Both the position numbers and the translations under genes were made by a program. DNA of 64,000 nt from DATIYF01 sp035517775 (lineage in GTDB: Bacteria > Acidobacteriota > Terriglobia > Terriglobales > Acidobacteriaceae): NCBI GenBank assembly GCA_035517775.1, contig DATIYF010000083.1:43113-107112 (forward strand). Direction: 5' to 3'. The notes beneath the pieces are model-generated. The model was given only the letters and a program-made list of their open reading frames with translations, was not told the DNA's origin and did not search any database. How positions within the stretch are numbered: position 1 is the first letter of the stretch; each line of letters begins with the position of its first letter. Shown in pieces: positions 50,331 through 58,753 of the stretch.

Positions 50331-51433
50331 GCGAGCGGGTGCGGGTGCTGGTGGTGGATGATTCTGCCCTGATGCGCAAGCTGATTCCGCAGATTCTGCA
50401 GAGCGACAGCTCGATCGAGGTAGTGGGCACAGCCATGGACGGCCACTTCGGGCTCAAGAAACTGGAGGAGCTGAAGCCGCAGGTGGTGACGCTGGACCTG
50501 GAGATGCCGGGCATGGGCGGGCTCGAAATGCTGAAGGAAATCATGCTCCGCCAGCGCGTGCCGGTAATCGTGGTCAGCTCGCACAGCACGCGCGGGGCCT
50601 CGGTCACGCTCAAGGCCCTGTCGCTCGGCGCTTTCGATTTTGTGGCCAAGCCGCAGGATGTTTCGGCGCGCATGCCCGAGATTGCCCGGGAATTGATCGC
50701 CAAGATCAAAGCGGCGGCGGAAAGCCGCGGGATGGTGGTCAAACCCAGCGCCTTCACGCCCCCGCGGCGCAGCGCCAAGGCAGCGCAACCAAGCCTTCCG
50801 CCGACGCGGATTGTGGCCATCGGGATTTCGACCGGCGGACCGCAGGCGTTGCAGTACCTGCTTCCGCAGTTGCCCGCGGATTTTGCCGGCTCTCTGCTCA
50901 TCGTGCAGCACATGCCGGAGGGATTTACCAATATGTTCGCCCGCCGCCTGGATGAAATCTGCGCCATTCGCGTAAAGGAGGCTCAATCGGGCGACGTGCT
51001 GCAGGCCGGCCGCGCGCTGGTGGCGCCGGGCAACCGGCATCTTAAGGTCAAGCGCCTGCCCCTGGGCACGGTGGCGGTGCTGAGCGATGAGCCCCGGGTC
51101 AACGGACACCGCCCTTCCGCCGATGTATTGTTTCGCAGCGTGGCCGAGGAATTTGGCGACAAGGCCATTGCCGCAATCATGACCGGCATGGGTGACGATG
51201 GAGCCGAAGGCCTGAGCGCGGTGAAAGCGGCGCGCGGCCTGACTATCGCCCAGAGCGAAGATTCCTGCGTGGTGTACGGCATGCCCAAGGCCGCGGTGGA
51301 CCGCGGCTACGCCATGCGGGTGGTAAGCCTGGATGCTATTGCGAATACTTTGTTCGCCCAGTGCAGCCCGGAACCAAAGGTTGCCCTGGCGTCCGAACCG
51401 GACGCGCAGGCGGCGGGGGCCGGAAACAGTTAA
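50327..51433 (+). CDS. cheB: CheB, receptor methylesterase/glutamine deamidase
   Basis: This 368-residue response regulator removes receptor methyl groups. Receiver: VLVVDDSALMRKLIPQIL and phospho-Asp in VVTLDLEMPGMGGLEML. Catalytic domain (~160-345): IGISTGGPQALQYLLPQL carries the nucleophile Ser (S-T-G-G), LLIVQHMPEGFTNMFARRL the His, and IMTGMGDDGAEGLSAVKAA the Asp region. The start overlaps cheA by ATGA. With CheR this completes the adaptation module; no CheD deamidase is present. Confidence 0.95.
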   Translation: MSERVRVLVVDDSALMRKLIPQILQSDSSIEVVGTAMDGHFGLKKLEELKPQVVTLDLEMPGMGGLEMLKEIMLRQRVPVIVVSSHSTRGASVTLKALSLGAFDFVAKPQDVSARMPEIARELIAKIKAAAESRGMVVKPSAFTPPRRSAKAAQPSLPPTRIVAIGISTGGPQALQYLLPQLPADFAGSLLIVQHMPEGFTNMFARRLDEICAIRVKEAQSGDVLQAGRALVAPGNRHLKVKRLPLGTVAVLSDEPRVNGHRPSADVLFRSVAEEFGDKAIAAIMTGMGDDGAEGLSAVKAARGLTIAQSEDSCVVYGMPKAAVDRGYAMRVVSLDAIANTLFAQCSPEPKVALASEPDAQAAGAGNS

Positions 51434-51486
51434 GGGGACCAGCCGGCCGCAGGCCACGCCTGCCGGCCGCAGGAGGAGGCAGCAAC

Positions 51487-51933
51487 ATGGAGCAGTTTCC
51501 GCCAGTACGACGCAGCAAGGACGGGCAGCCTGTCCGCTATCTCGTGGTTGACGACTCCGTCTTTGCCCGCAAGAACCTCTCGGGCATCATCCAGGCGTTC
51601 GGCGGCCAGGTGGTGGGCGAGGCGGGCGATGGCGTGAGCGCCATCAGCGAATATGCGCGAGTGCAGCCCGATATCGTGCTCATGGACATCACCATGCCGC
51701 AGATGGAAGGCATTGAGGCCGCGGAGAAGATCGTGCAACAGCATCCGGAGGCGCGCATCGTGATGGTGTCGTCCGTGGGCTACCAGGAAAACATCGTGGC
51801 CGCGCTGCAGCGCGGCGCGCGGCACTTCGTGCAGAAGCCGGTCAAGCCCGAAGTGCTCTACGAAGTGATCAAATACGTCTTGGGAGAAGACGGCTCGGTG
51901 GCGCAGGCCGTCGGCGCGGGGGCCCAGTCATGA
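51487..51933 (+). CDS. cheY: CheY-type response regulator
   Basis: This 148-residue receiver is the output regulator of the chemosensory system. Residues: acidic pair in YLVVDDSVFARKNLSGII, phospho-Asp in DIVLMDITMPQMEGIEAAE, Ser in RIVMVSSVGYQENI and Lys in RHFVQKPVKPEVLYEV. A strong AGGAGGAGG ribosome-binding site precedes the ATG at 51487, unlike the coupled genes before it, so CheY is probably made in excess. It overlaps the CheX gene by four bases. With CheX rather than CheZ beside it, its dephosphorylation is likely CheX-driven. Confidence 0.92.
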   Translation: MEQFPPVRRSKDGQPVRYLVVDDSVFARKNLSGIIQAFGGQVVGEAGDGVSAISEYARVQPDIVLMDITMPQMEGIEAAEKIVQQHPEARIVMVSSVGYQENIVAALQRGARHFVQKPVKPEVLYEVIKYVLGEDGSVAQAVGAGAQS

Positions 51934-52427
51934 AGATGGAGTTGATTCAGCCGTTCATCAATTCGGCGGACGCAGTGCTGTCGCAGGGATTGCAGGGGCC
52001 GCTTCACATAGACAATCTCAGCATGGAGGCGGAAGCCTACCGGCGCCGGGGAGTGGCGGCGCTCATCTGGCTCACGGGCGACATTGAAGGCCGCATCATC
52101 TTCGACCTCGATCCGCAAACGGCGGTGCGAGTCGCCAGCCAGTTCGCCGGCAGCGAAGTGCCGGAATCGGATTCGCTGGTGCGCGAAACGGTCTGCGAAC
52201 TGGCCAATCAGGTCATCGGCAATGCCATCACCACGCTCAACGATCAGGGCTTTCATTTCCGCGTGCATCCACCCGTCATCCATACCTCAGAGCACGGAAC
52301 CGAGAACAGCGAGGATACTGAGGCACTGGTTTTGTGCTTCGAGACCCCGATGGGCAAGGTCTTCATGAACATCGCCCTGCGCTACAGCACGCAGCGGCAG
52401 CGGGCCCGCTCCAAGGGCACGGCGTAG
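51930..52427 (+). CDS. cheX: CheX-type CheY-P phosphatase
   Basis: This 165-residue protein matches the CheX/CheC family: VAALIWLTGDIEGRIIFDL is the family strand pair, and RETVCELANQVIGNAITTL carries the E-x-x-N catalytic motif of the phosphatase helix (Glu/Asn). It should speed removal of phosphate from CheY. The ATG overlaps cheY by four bases (ATGA), and it closes the operon. The C-terminal tail is Arg/Gln-rich. CheX and CheC are related; single-motif presence favours CheX. Confidence 0.85.
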   Translation: MKMELIQPFINSADAVLSQGLQGPLHIDNLSMEAEAYRRRGVAALIWLTGDIEGRIIFDLDPQTAVRVASQFAGSEVPESDSLVRETVCELANQVIGNAITTLNDQGFHFRVHPPVIHTSEHGTENSEDTEALVLCFETPMGKVFMNIALRYSTQRQRARSKGTA

Positions 52428-52515
52428 TCCCAGGATTTTCCCTCTTGCCTTTCTGCTCCGGCGCCTGCGGCTGCGCCGTTCCCTTTCCATCCATGCGAAG
52501 GTGGGAGTTGCGGGC

Positions 52516-53874
52516 TTACGGGCCGGCAAGTACGAACACGGGATTTTGCGGAGGCGGCACGGAGGTGGAAGAACTGGAGGAGAGAGCGCTCACTGGGGCG
52601 GGAATACTGAGAACCAGAGAGTCAGGCGGATAAGGATCATCCACGGCGGAGTTGACCACCGTGCTGATGACGGCGGTGCTGCCGGCATCGCAGTTGGAAA
52701 CGTAAACCCGCGAACTGTCGGCTGAGGCCGCGGCATACAAACGAAAGCGCGTGCTGCCCGTGCACACCGAAGGCACGCTCAGCAAAGGAATGGTGGTCTT
52801 CACGCTGTTATCGGAGGTATTGATGACGGTAACCTGCGAAGTTGCTGTTCCTCCGCTGACCAGGTCGCTGGCCACATAAGCGCGGCTGCCATCGGGAAGC
52901 GCCGTTACCGAGAGCGGACTGGCCGGCATGGGCACGGTGGCCAGAACCTGTGGCGGGTCGCTGCGCGCGCTGAGCACGGTCAGAGTATTCGCGGTTGCGG
53001 CCGTAACGTACAAACGGTTCAGCGTGCCGTCGTAAAACATAAAATTTGCCCCCGCGCCCACAGGGGTTGTGCTCAAAACTGCGTCCGTTGCCGTATCAAT
53101 GGCGGTGACGGTGCCGTCGCCGGAGTTGAGAACGTAGAGCCGCGCACTGTCGGAACGGACCGCAGCCAGCACCGGTGCTGCGCCCACGGAAATCGGCGGG
53201 TTCACACTATCGTCCAGCGTGTTGATGCTGGTCACCGTGCCATCGCCCTGATTCACCGCATAAACTTTCTTCGCATCCGGCGTCTCAACCACTGCCACCG
53301 GATTGGCACCGGTGGGGACAAAACTGGTAACAATGTTGTTGCCGGTGGCAATCACGTCCACGGAATTCGTTCCGGCGTTAGCCACATAAACGTGCGCATT
53401 CTCTTGGCTGGCCACAAACACAGGCTGTGACCCCGTTGGAAGGCTGATGGTAGAGACCGTACTGGGAGCCGACGGGGAGTAGTAGGAAATTGTGTCTTCC
53501 ATTTGGTTGGCGACGTAGACGGTGCCACCGCTGGGCAATAAAGCCGCATGCACCGGAGTCAGCCCCAGGTGCGCTATGCCCACGTTGGTGTCGCCGGAAA
53601 CATCAATCCGGGTGCTCGCCCCGGGATCGTTCAAACCCCCACTACTCACGTTATTTCCGCCGTTGACGCTCAGGAAAAGAACATAGTGCGAGCTCTTGGG
53701 ACTGGGCGGGTTGGGAGTGGTGGGAATGGCGACGGGGCGGTAGATGTCCCCGCAGCTGACGCACACCAGAAACAAGGCCAACAGCGCCGAGGCGCGGCTT
53801 ACCCTCCAAAGAGTTCCGTCAATTCGAAATGAGAGACGCATGGGCCGGGCAGCGCTTCCTGGAAGAGACTTCAT
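52516..53874 (-). CDS. YVTN-type beta-propeller protein, probably lipid-anchored or exported
   Basis: This 452-residue protein has an N-terminal hydrophobic segment ASALLALFLVCVSCGD; the Cys after V-S could be a lipobox, though the -3 residue (Cys) is unusual. The rest is built of about seven YVTN/NHL-like blades, such as GTVYVANQMEDTISYYSP, AHVYVANAGTNSVDVIAT, KKVYAVNQGDGTVTSINTL and ARLYVLNSGDGTVTAIDT. Propellers of this kind occur widely in surface proteins of soil bacteria and probably bind partners rather than catalyse. The tail is Ser/Pro-rich. Start M1 or the ATG 11 codons downstream. It converges with the chemosensory operon; no function is assigned. Confidence 0.8.
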   Translation of the reverse strand: MKSLPGSAARPMRLSFRIDGTLWRVSRASALLALFLVCVSCGDIYRPVAIPTTPNPPSPKSSHYVLFLSVNGGNNVSSGGLNDPGASTRIDVSGDTNVGIAHLGLTPVHAALLPSGGTVYVANQMEDTISYYSPSAPSTVSTISLPTGSQPVFVASQENAHVYVANAGTNSVDVIATGNNIVTSFVPTGANPVAVVETPDAKKVYAVNQGDGTVTSINTLDDSVNPPISVGAAPVLAAVRSDSARLYVLNSGDGTVTAIDTATDAVLSTTPVGAGANFMFYDGTLNRLYVTAATANTLTVLSARSDPPQVLATVPMPASPLSVTALPDGSRAYVASDLVSGGTATSQVTVINTSDNSVKTTIPLLSVPSVCTGSTRFRLYAAASADSSRVYVSNCDAGSTAVISTVVNSAVDDPYPPDSLVLSIPAPVSALSSSSSTSVPPPQNPVFVLAGP

Positions 53875-53942
53875 TCTAATGGCTGAAGGCCGGATGCGCC
53901 ACCGGTAGAGCCGGCGGAGCGGGCGCAGCCGGAAAAGAGCTC

Positions 53943-54791
53943 CTATCCCCGGCCGCGGCGAGCTTTGCCCCCAGCCGCAGGGGCGGGGCGGGTGGCATTG
54001 GCGCTGGCCGCAGGCTTCTTCTTGCCTTCCATCTCGGCCAGGCTTTGCTTGAGGGCGCTCATAAGATCCACCACCGGGGCGAGTTTCTTGGGTTTTTCCA
54101 CCTCGGTGACTTTGCCGCCCTCCAGCTTGGTTTCAATCAGTTTCTTGAGATTCTCCTGGAAGGTGTCATGGTATTTTTCCGGGTCCCAGTCGGCCGCCAG
54201 GGCTTCGATCAGTTGGTGCGCCACTTTGACCTCGGCGTCTTTCAATTCGACCTCGGGGGCGCCAAAGCCTTCCACCTCCCGCACTTCCTCGGCGTAGTAC
54301 ATGGTGTGCAGCATCATCCCGCCCTTATGTGGCCGCAGAAAAACCGTGTACTCGCGATTGTGCATGGTGAGCTTGGCAATGGCGACGTATTCGCTTTCTT
54401 CCAGGGCCTTGGTCAGCAAGGCATAAGGCCGCCGGCCGGCCTCTTCGGGCAGCATGTAGTATGACGATTCGAAATACACCGGGTCCACTTCGCTTTCCTT
54501 GACGAACTCCAGAATCTCCATGGTCTTGGCGGTTTGGGGCTCGATCTTCTTGATCTCATCGGGCTCGATGACGATGTATTCGCCCTTGCGGAATTCGTAG
54601 CCCTTCACCATCTCGTTGCGATCCACGACCCGGTCTTCGGCGGGGCAGATGTATTGCTGTTTCACCCGCTGCAGGTCGGGGCGATGCAGCATGTTGAAGG
54701 AAATACCAGAACTGCGGGCGCCGGAAAAAAGCCGCACCGGCATGGAGATCAAGCCAAAAGTGAGATATCCCGACCAAACGGAGGCTGCCAT
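53943..54791 (-). CDS. ku: Ku DNA end-binding protein (NHEJ)
   Basis: This 282-residue protein is a bacterial Ku, a homodimeric ring that binds double-strand breaks and recruits ligase D. Typical blocks are WSGYLTFGLISMPVRLFSGA at the N-terminus, DRNEMVKGYEFRKGEYIVIE, ESEYVAIAKLTMHNREYTVF and ELKDAEVKVAHQLIEALAAD. The C-terminal Lys/Ala/Gly-rich extension (GGKARRGRG) is common in bacterial Ku and may bind DNA. No ligase D gene lies beside it in this window, so it must act with an unlinked one. The start is the ATG at 54789-54791. Confidence 0.95.
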   Translation of the reverse strand: MAASVWSGYLTFGLISMPVRLFSGARSSGISFNMLHRPDLQRVKQQYICPAEDRVVDRNEMVKGYEFRKGEYIVIEPDEIKKIEPQTAKTMEILEFVKESEVDPVYFESSYYMLPEEAGRRPYALLTKALEESEYVAIAKLTMHNREYTVFLRPHKGGMMLHTMYYAEEVREVEGFGAPEVELKDAEVKVAHQLIEALAADWDPEKYHDTFQENLKKLIETKLEGGKVTEVEKPKKLAPVVDLMSALKQSLAEMEGKKKPAASANATRPAPAAGGKARRGRG

Positions 54792-54919
54792 AGTTTCACC
54801 CCGCTAGCAGAAGGATGCCAAAGCCCCATCCGACGTTGAGTTTAGACTACAGATCGAGAATTTGACGCAAAAAGCCGTTGGCTGGTAATCGCAAGACAAA
54901 GCACCAGTGATGGTGCAGT

Positions 54920-55648
54920 TTGGGGAAGCATACCATAAGTAGTGTTCATCAGTTCGGGATTGCCGCTGCCGTAACCGTGGCCTTCGCCGCGCTGGCCCGC
55001 TGGCTGCGCGGCGTCAGCCGCTCGGGTGCTCTGGCTGGGGCCGGAGTTTGTTTTCTGCTGTATGCCGGAGCGGGCCCGGGGGCGTTCGCAGCGCTGGTGT
55101 CGGTGTTTGTTCTGGCATGGACCACCACGCGCTGGGGCTACAAGAGGAAACAGGCGCAGGGAATCGCCGAAAAACGGGACGGCAGAACAGCTCAACAGGT
55201 GCTGGCAAACCTTGGCGTAGCAGCGGTTTGCGCCGGCCTTCGCCGGCTTGGCGCAGGGCAAACATTCCTTCTCGCTGCAATGGCGGCGGCCCTCTCTGAG
55301 GCCGCTGCAGATACCGTCTCCAGCGAAGTGGGGCAAGCCTTTAGCACGAACGCGCGCCTCATCACAAGCTGGCGAACAGTTCCTTCTGGGAGCGACGGGG
55401 GCGTGACTGCATTGGGAACTCTAGCCGGCATTCTGGCGGCATTTCTGGTCAGCCTGATCTGCGTGCTGACCGGCCTGCTGCCCTGGAGATGGCTGCCGCT
55501 TTGTGCAGGCGCGGCCGTCGCGGGAACGATGGCCGACAGCATCATGGGCGCGGCGCTGCAACGCCGCGGCTTGCTGAGCAACGATCTGGTGAATTTTCTC
55601 AGCACTCTGATTGCGGCAGCACTGGCCTGTGGACTTGCCTCTATCTGA
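54920..55648 (+). CDS. DUF92 family integral membrane protein
   Basis: This ~242-residue membrane protein has six to seven hydrophobic segments and belongs to the DUF92/TIGR00297 family, a relative of phytyl-phosphate kinases such as VTE6. The block LSEAAADTVSSEVGQAFS and RTVPSGSDGGVTALGTLAGI is diagnostic, as is AGTMADSIMGAALQRRGLL near the end. The bacterial function is not established; polyprenol or lipid-phosphate metabolism is a guess from the eukaryotic relative. No ATG fits; the TTG at 54920 is used here and the true start is uncertain by a few codons. Confidence 0.8.
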   Translation: MGKHTISSVHQFGIAAAVTVAFAALARWLRGVSRSGALAGAGVCFLLYAGAGPGAFAALVSVFVLAWTTTRWGYKRKQAQGIAEKRDGRTAQQVLANLGVAAVCAGLRRLGAGQTFLLAAMAAALSEAAADTVSSEVGQAFSTNARLITSWRTVPSGSDGGVTALGTLAGILAAFLVSLICVLTGLLPWRWLPLCAGAAVAGTMADSIMGAALQRRGLLSNDLVNFLSTLIAAALACGLASI

Positions 55649-55919
55649 GAACTGCAAACTGTCCGCCTGAATCAGCGCCCTTGAGCCTGGCGTTTCAGCT
55701 AAGAACTTGATGGCAATTCGGTTCCCGGTTTCCAGTTCTCAGTCATCGGCAGCTGGAAGGTTTTCCACCGGTCATGTCCGCAAGTTTCTTGAAGCGATAC
55801 CGGGCATGAAGCACAATATTGGCCAGGCCACCACCCAGGCAAAAGCGCACATCTTATTGTTCTGGTTGGACTTCAAGCACCCAGGCCCCGCAGCAGCGGA
55901 GAAAGAAAGCAGCAGCCCA

Positions 55920-56711
55920 ATGAAGATTCGCAGCTTGGTGGTAGGGTACGTGTTGGCGCTGACCCTTCTGCTTTTTGCCCAACAGCACCGCTCTGAGCCG
56001 GACCAGCCGGGCAGCGCGCCGGCGGTGGTGGATTTGACCCACACCCTGGACGCCAGAAATCCCTCCTTTGACGCGAACGCCAAGCCCCTGTTTCACGCCA
56101 GAACCGTCGCCACCATTGACAAGGACAAGTACTTTGCGCGTGAGATCTGTCTGCCCGAACATTTCGGCACACATATTGATGCTCCCGCGCACTTCATCCG
56201 CGGGCTGTGGACCGTGGACCAGATTCCTGTGGAGCGGCTGGTTGCTCCCCTGGTGGTGATTGATATCAGCGCCAAGGTCAAGAGCAACCCCGACTATCAG
56301 TTTTCGGTGGAAGACATTGCCGCCTGGGAGCAGGAGAACGGCCACATTCCTTTGGGTGCGGTGACCATCGTGCGCACGGGATGGAACGCGCGTTGGAGCT
56401 CAGTCAAGGAATATCGAAATGCCGATGAGAAAGGCACAATGCATTTCCCCGGCTATTCGCTGGACGCGGCCAAGTTCCTGGTCGAGGGCCGGCAGGCCAT
56501 TGGAATTGGGATTGATACCCTCAGCATTGATTACGGCCCTTCGTCTGATTTTCCCGTGCATCAGTTCGTGCTCTCCCACAGCACCTATCAACTGGAAAAC
56601 GTGGCCAACCTCATCCATGTGCCGGTGAAGGGCGCGACGGTGGTGGTCGCGCCCATGAAACTGGGCGGCGGGTCAGGGGCGCCGGTGCGCATCTTCGCCC
56701 TGGTCAGATAG
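55920..56711 (+). CDS. Exported cyclase-family (kynurenine formamidase-like) hydrolase
   Basis: This 263-residue protein starts with a signal-type N-terminus (MKIRSLVVGYVLALTLLLFA). The metal-binding motif HxGTHxDxPxHF of the cyclase/KynB family appears in EHFGTHIDAPAHFIRGLW, and later IGIDTLSIDYGPSSDFPVHQ supplies further conserved residues. Members hydrolyse amides or esters such as N-formylkynurenine; here the enzyme is probably periplasmic, so the substrate may be different. The start at ATG 55920 was chosen for the signal peptide. The 270 bases upstream to the DUF92 gene hold an open frame with no sign of protein conservation. Confidence 0.82.
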   Translation: MKIRSLVVGYVLALTLLLFAQQHRSEPDQPGSAPAVVDLTHTLDARNPSFDANAKPLFHARTVATIDKDKYFAREICLPEHFGTHIDAPAHFIRGLWTVDQIPVERLVAPLVVIDISAKVKSNPDYQFSVEDIAAWEQENGHIPLGAVTIVRTGWNARWSSVKEYRNADEKGTMHFPGYSLDAAKFLVEGRQAIGIGIDTLSIDYGPSSDFPVHQFVLSHSTYQLENVANLIHVPVKGATVVVAPMKLGGGSGAPVRIFALVR

Positions 56712-56846
56712 AACGCTGCGGCGGTAACGGCTTTGGCCCGTACCCGGTTAACTGTTATGTCTCAGCCGCAGAATTTCTGCGGCTTTTCGCCTTTGGGCGC
56801 CATCCTTGGTTCTAAACCCGCGAGCTTCAACAACGAGGAGGTTGTG

Positions 56847-57371
56847 ATGAGCGACCCCAGGTATCCGATCGGAAAGTTCCACTACGAAGAGCCGCCAACA
56901 GAAACCCAGCGGCAAGCCTTGATTGGTGACATCGAGAAAACCCCGGCGGCGCTGCGCGCCGCGGTCGCAGGACTCTCCGCTGAGCAACTCGAGGCGCCCT
57001 ATCGCGAGGGTGGGTGGAGCGTACGCCAAGTAGTCCACCACCTGGCGGATAGTCACATGAACGCCTATGTGCGCTTTAAGCTGGCATTGACCGAAGATGA
57101 GCCGACCATTAAGCCCTACGCAGAAGACCGCTGGGCGCAACTCGAGGACAGCCGCTCGACGCCGGCAGAGACCTCGCTGGCACTGCTGGACTCTTTGCAC
57201 GTTCGCTTTGTAAAGCTGCTGCGCTCGATGAGTCCGCAGGACTGGAAGCGGAGCTTCCGCCATCCCGAGCTGGGGGTGGTTCCGCTGGAAAAGAACCTGG
57301 CGCTCTATTCCTGGCACGGAAAGCACCACGTAGCGCACATTACAGAACTGCGCAAGCGAATGGGCTGGTGA
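56847..57371 (+). CDS. DinB/YfiT-type metal-dependent transferase
   Basis: This 174-residue four-helix-bundle protein belongs to the DinB/YfiT group; Bacillus YfiT/BstA is a metal-dependent bacillithiol S-transferase. The three metal-binding histidines are seen in VVHHLADSHMNAYVR and LYSWHGKHHVAHITELRKRM. The N-terminus YPIGKFHYEEPPT and the GWSVRQVVHH segment are close to the YfiT/BstA subgroup. The thiol cofactor in this organism is unknown. The GAGGAGG ribosome-binding site directly before the ATG at 56847 fixes the start. Single gene. Confidence 0.88.
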   Translation: MSDPRYPIGKFHYEEPPTETQRQALIGDIEKTPAALRAAVAGLSAEQLEAPYREGGWSVRQVVHHLADSHMNAYVRFKLALTEDEPTIKPYAEDRWAQLEDSRSTPAETSLALLDSLHVRFVKLLRSMSPQDWKRSFRHPELGVVPLEKNLALYSWHGKHHVAHITELRKRMGW

Positions 57372-57391
57372 GGCTGGCTTCTCTCTTGATC

Positions 57392-58012
57392 TCACACGGG
57401 AATGTGCATGCGCCAGAGCAGATAGCCGACAGATTCATGCATTACGGCGAGAAAGCGCTCCTCGGACGTGTGGGGAATGGAATCGGGGCGGGGCGAGGCA
57501 TAGACCCGCACCCCCTCGGCAGCGAGCAGGCGGCGCAGGCGGAAAACGTGGTAGGCATCGCTGACTGCGAGGCAGCTGCGCATGTGGTTGGCGCGCAGAA
57601 TGACTCCCACGCGCTGGGCGGACTGGGCGGTGTCTGAGCCCTGGGTTTCAGCGATCAGGCTGTCATCGGGAACGCCGCGATGCATCAGATAGTCGTGGCC
57701 GACGCCGCCTTCTGTATAGGTGGGATCGTTGCCGGCGCCTCCGGTGGTGATGATAACTGCGGCCAGCTTGCGCTGATAAAGATCGAAGGCGTGGTCGAGG
57801 CGGGCGCGAAGGACGGGCGAAGGGTGGCCATCGTACTCGGCCGCACCGAAGACGACGATCGCATCGGCGGGGTGCAGTTGGTTCGTGGAAGCTTCGCGCA
57901 CCACGCCGCGCGCGATCCAGAGCAGGCAGGCAACGGCCAAAATGACAGCGGCGGCGAGCAGCCACCACAACCAGTGGCCCCGACGACGCCGCTGGACCGC
58001 TGAAGGGTTCAT
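57392..58012 (-). CDS. YdcF/DUF218 family membrane-anchored protein
   Basis: This 206-residue protein has an Arg-rich cytoplasmic N-terminus, one membrane helix (WWLLAAAVILAVACLLWI) and a DUF218 domain outside: ADAIVVFGAAEYDGHPSPVL, RLDHAFDLYQRKLAAVIITT, GGAGNDPTYTEGGVGHDYLM. YdcF/SanA proteins are envelope-associated; YdcF binds SAM in vitro and SanA affects envelope permeability, but no reaction is established. It overlaps the TsaC/Sua5-type gene by four bases (ATGA), so both are cotranscribed. Confidence 0.85.
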   Translation of the reverse strand: MNPSAVQRRRRGHWLWWLLAAAVILAVACLLWIARGVVREASTNQLHPADAIVVFGAAEYDGHPSPVLRARLDHAFDLYQRKLAAVIITTGGAGNDPTYTEGGVGHDYLMHRGVPDDSLIAETQGSDTAQSAQRVGVILRANHMRSCLAVSDAYHVFRLRRLLAAEGVRVYASPRPDSIPHTSEERFLAVMHESVGYLLWRMHIPV

Positions 58013-58656
58013 CCCTGGGCGAAAAACTCGGAAATCTCCTGGCTGGTAATGGCGCCTTCCCGCAGCACGTACCAGCGCTTTTCTTCGTCGGTAAGGTCCA
58101 CAATGGTGGAAGCGACTTCGCGGGGCGAGGTGCCTCCATCCACGATGATCGAGATGCGGTCCCTAAGCTGATCGCGCACGGCGAGCGCGGTAGTGCACTC
58201 CGGCTCGCCGCTCAGGTTGGCGGAGGTCGCCGTAATTGGAATCTGCGCCGCCTGCACTACAGCGAGAGGAATTTTCGCTTTGGGCACGCGCAGAGCCACG
58301 TTGCCGGTGTTGGCGGTGACTTTCAGGGGCAGGCGGGAAGAGGCCTTGGCGATGATCGTGAGCGGGCCGGGCCAGAAGCGGCGCGCCAAGGCGTAGAACT
58401 CTTCGGGCAGAGGCTGAGTGAGATCTTCGGCCTGGTCCACGCTTTCAATGAGCAGGGAAAGCGGCTTGTGCCGGGAGCGCGACTTGATGTCATAGACGCG
58501 GTCCACCGCCCGCAAATTGAAGGGGTCAGCGGCCAGGCCGTAAAACGTGTCCGTGGGCATACCCAGCACTTCGCCGGAGCGTACCTGGTCGGCGGCATAG
58601 CGGACCAGAGAAGCCTCCGGAGAGTCACTGTTGATCTTGATAATTTCGGCGCGCAC
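58009..58656 (-). CDS. tsaC: L-threonylcarbamoyladenylate synthase (TsaC/Sua5/YrdC family)
   Basis: This 215-residue YrdC-domain protein makes threonylcarbamoyl-AMP from threonine, bicarbonate and ATP for the t6A37 modification of tRNAs. Conserved parts are VLGMPTDTFYGLAADPFN, the K-x-R-type segment YDIKSRSRHKPLSLLIES and the S-A-N motif in ITATSANLSGE. Length (about 200-215) fits TsaC rather than the longer Sua5. The YciO paralogue cannot be excluded. It is the upstream gene of the pair with YdcF and lies 97 bases from the divergent SpoU-type gene. Confidence 0.87.
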   Translation of the reverse strand: MRAEIIKINSDSPEASLVRYAADQVRSGEVLGMPTDTFYGLAADPFNLRAVDRVYDIKSRSRHKPLSLLIESVDQAEDLTQPLPEEFYALARRFWPGPLTIIAKASSRLPLKVTANTGNVALRVPKAKIPLAVVQAAQIPITATSANLSGEPECTTALAVRDQLRDRISIIVDGGTSPREVASTIVDLTDEEKRWYVLREGAITSQEISEFFAQG

Positions 58657-58753
58657 TCAGACGGTCTCCGCAGAAATGTTGAGAAAAATGGTGGATTTAA
58701 GATACCACGGCAAGATGCCGCCAGCCGAAGGAAACAGGTATGATTTTGACCCA

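Noticed and set aside
55707..55919. N-terminal extension of the cyclase-family protein
   Set aside because: The added 71 residues would bury a good signal peptide and show no protein-like pattern.
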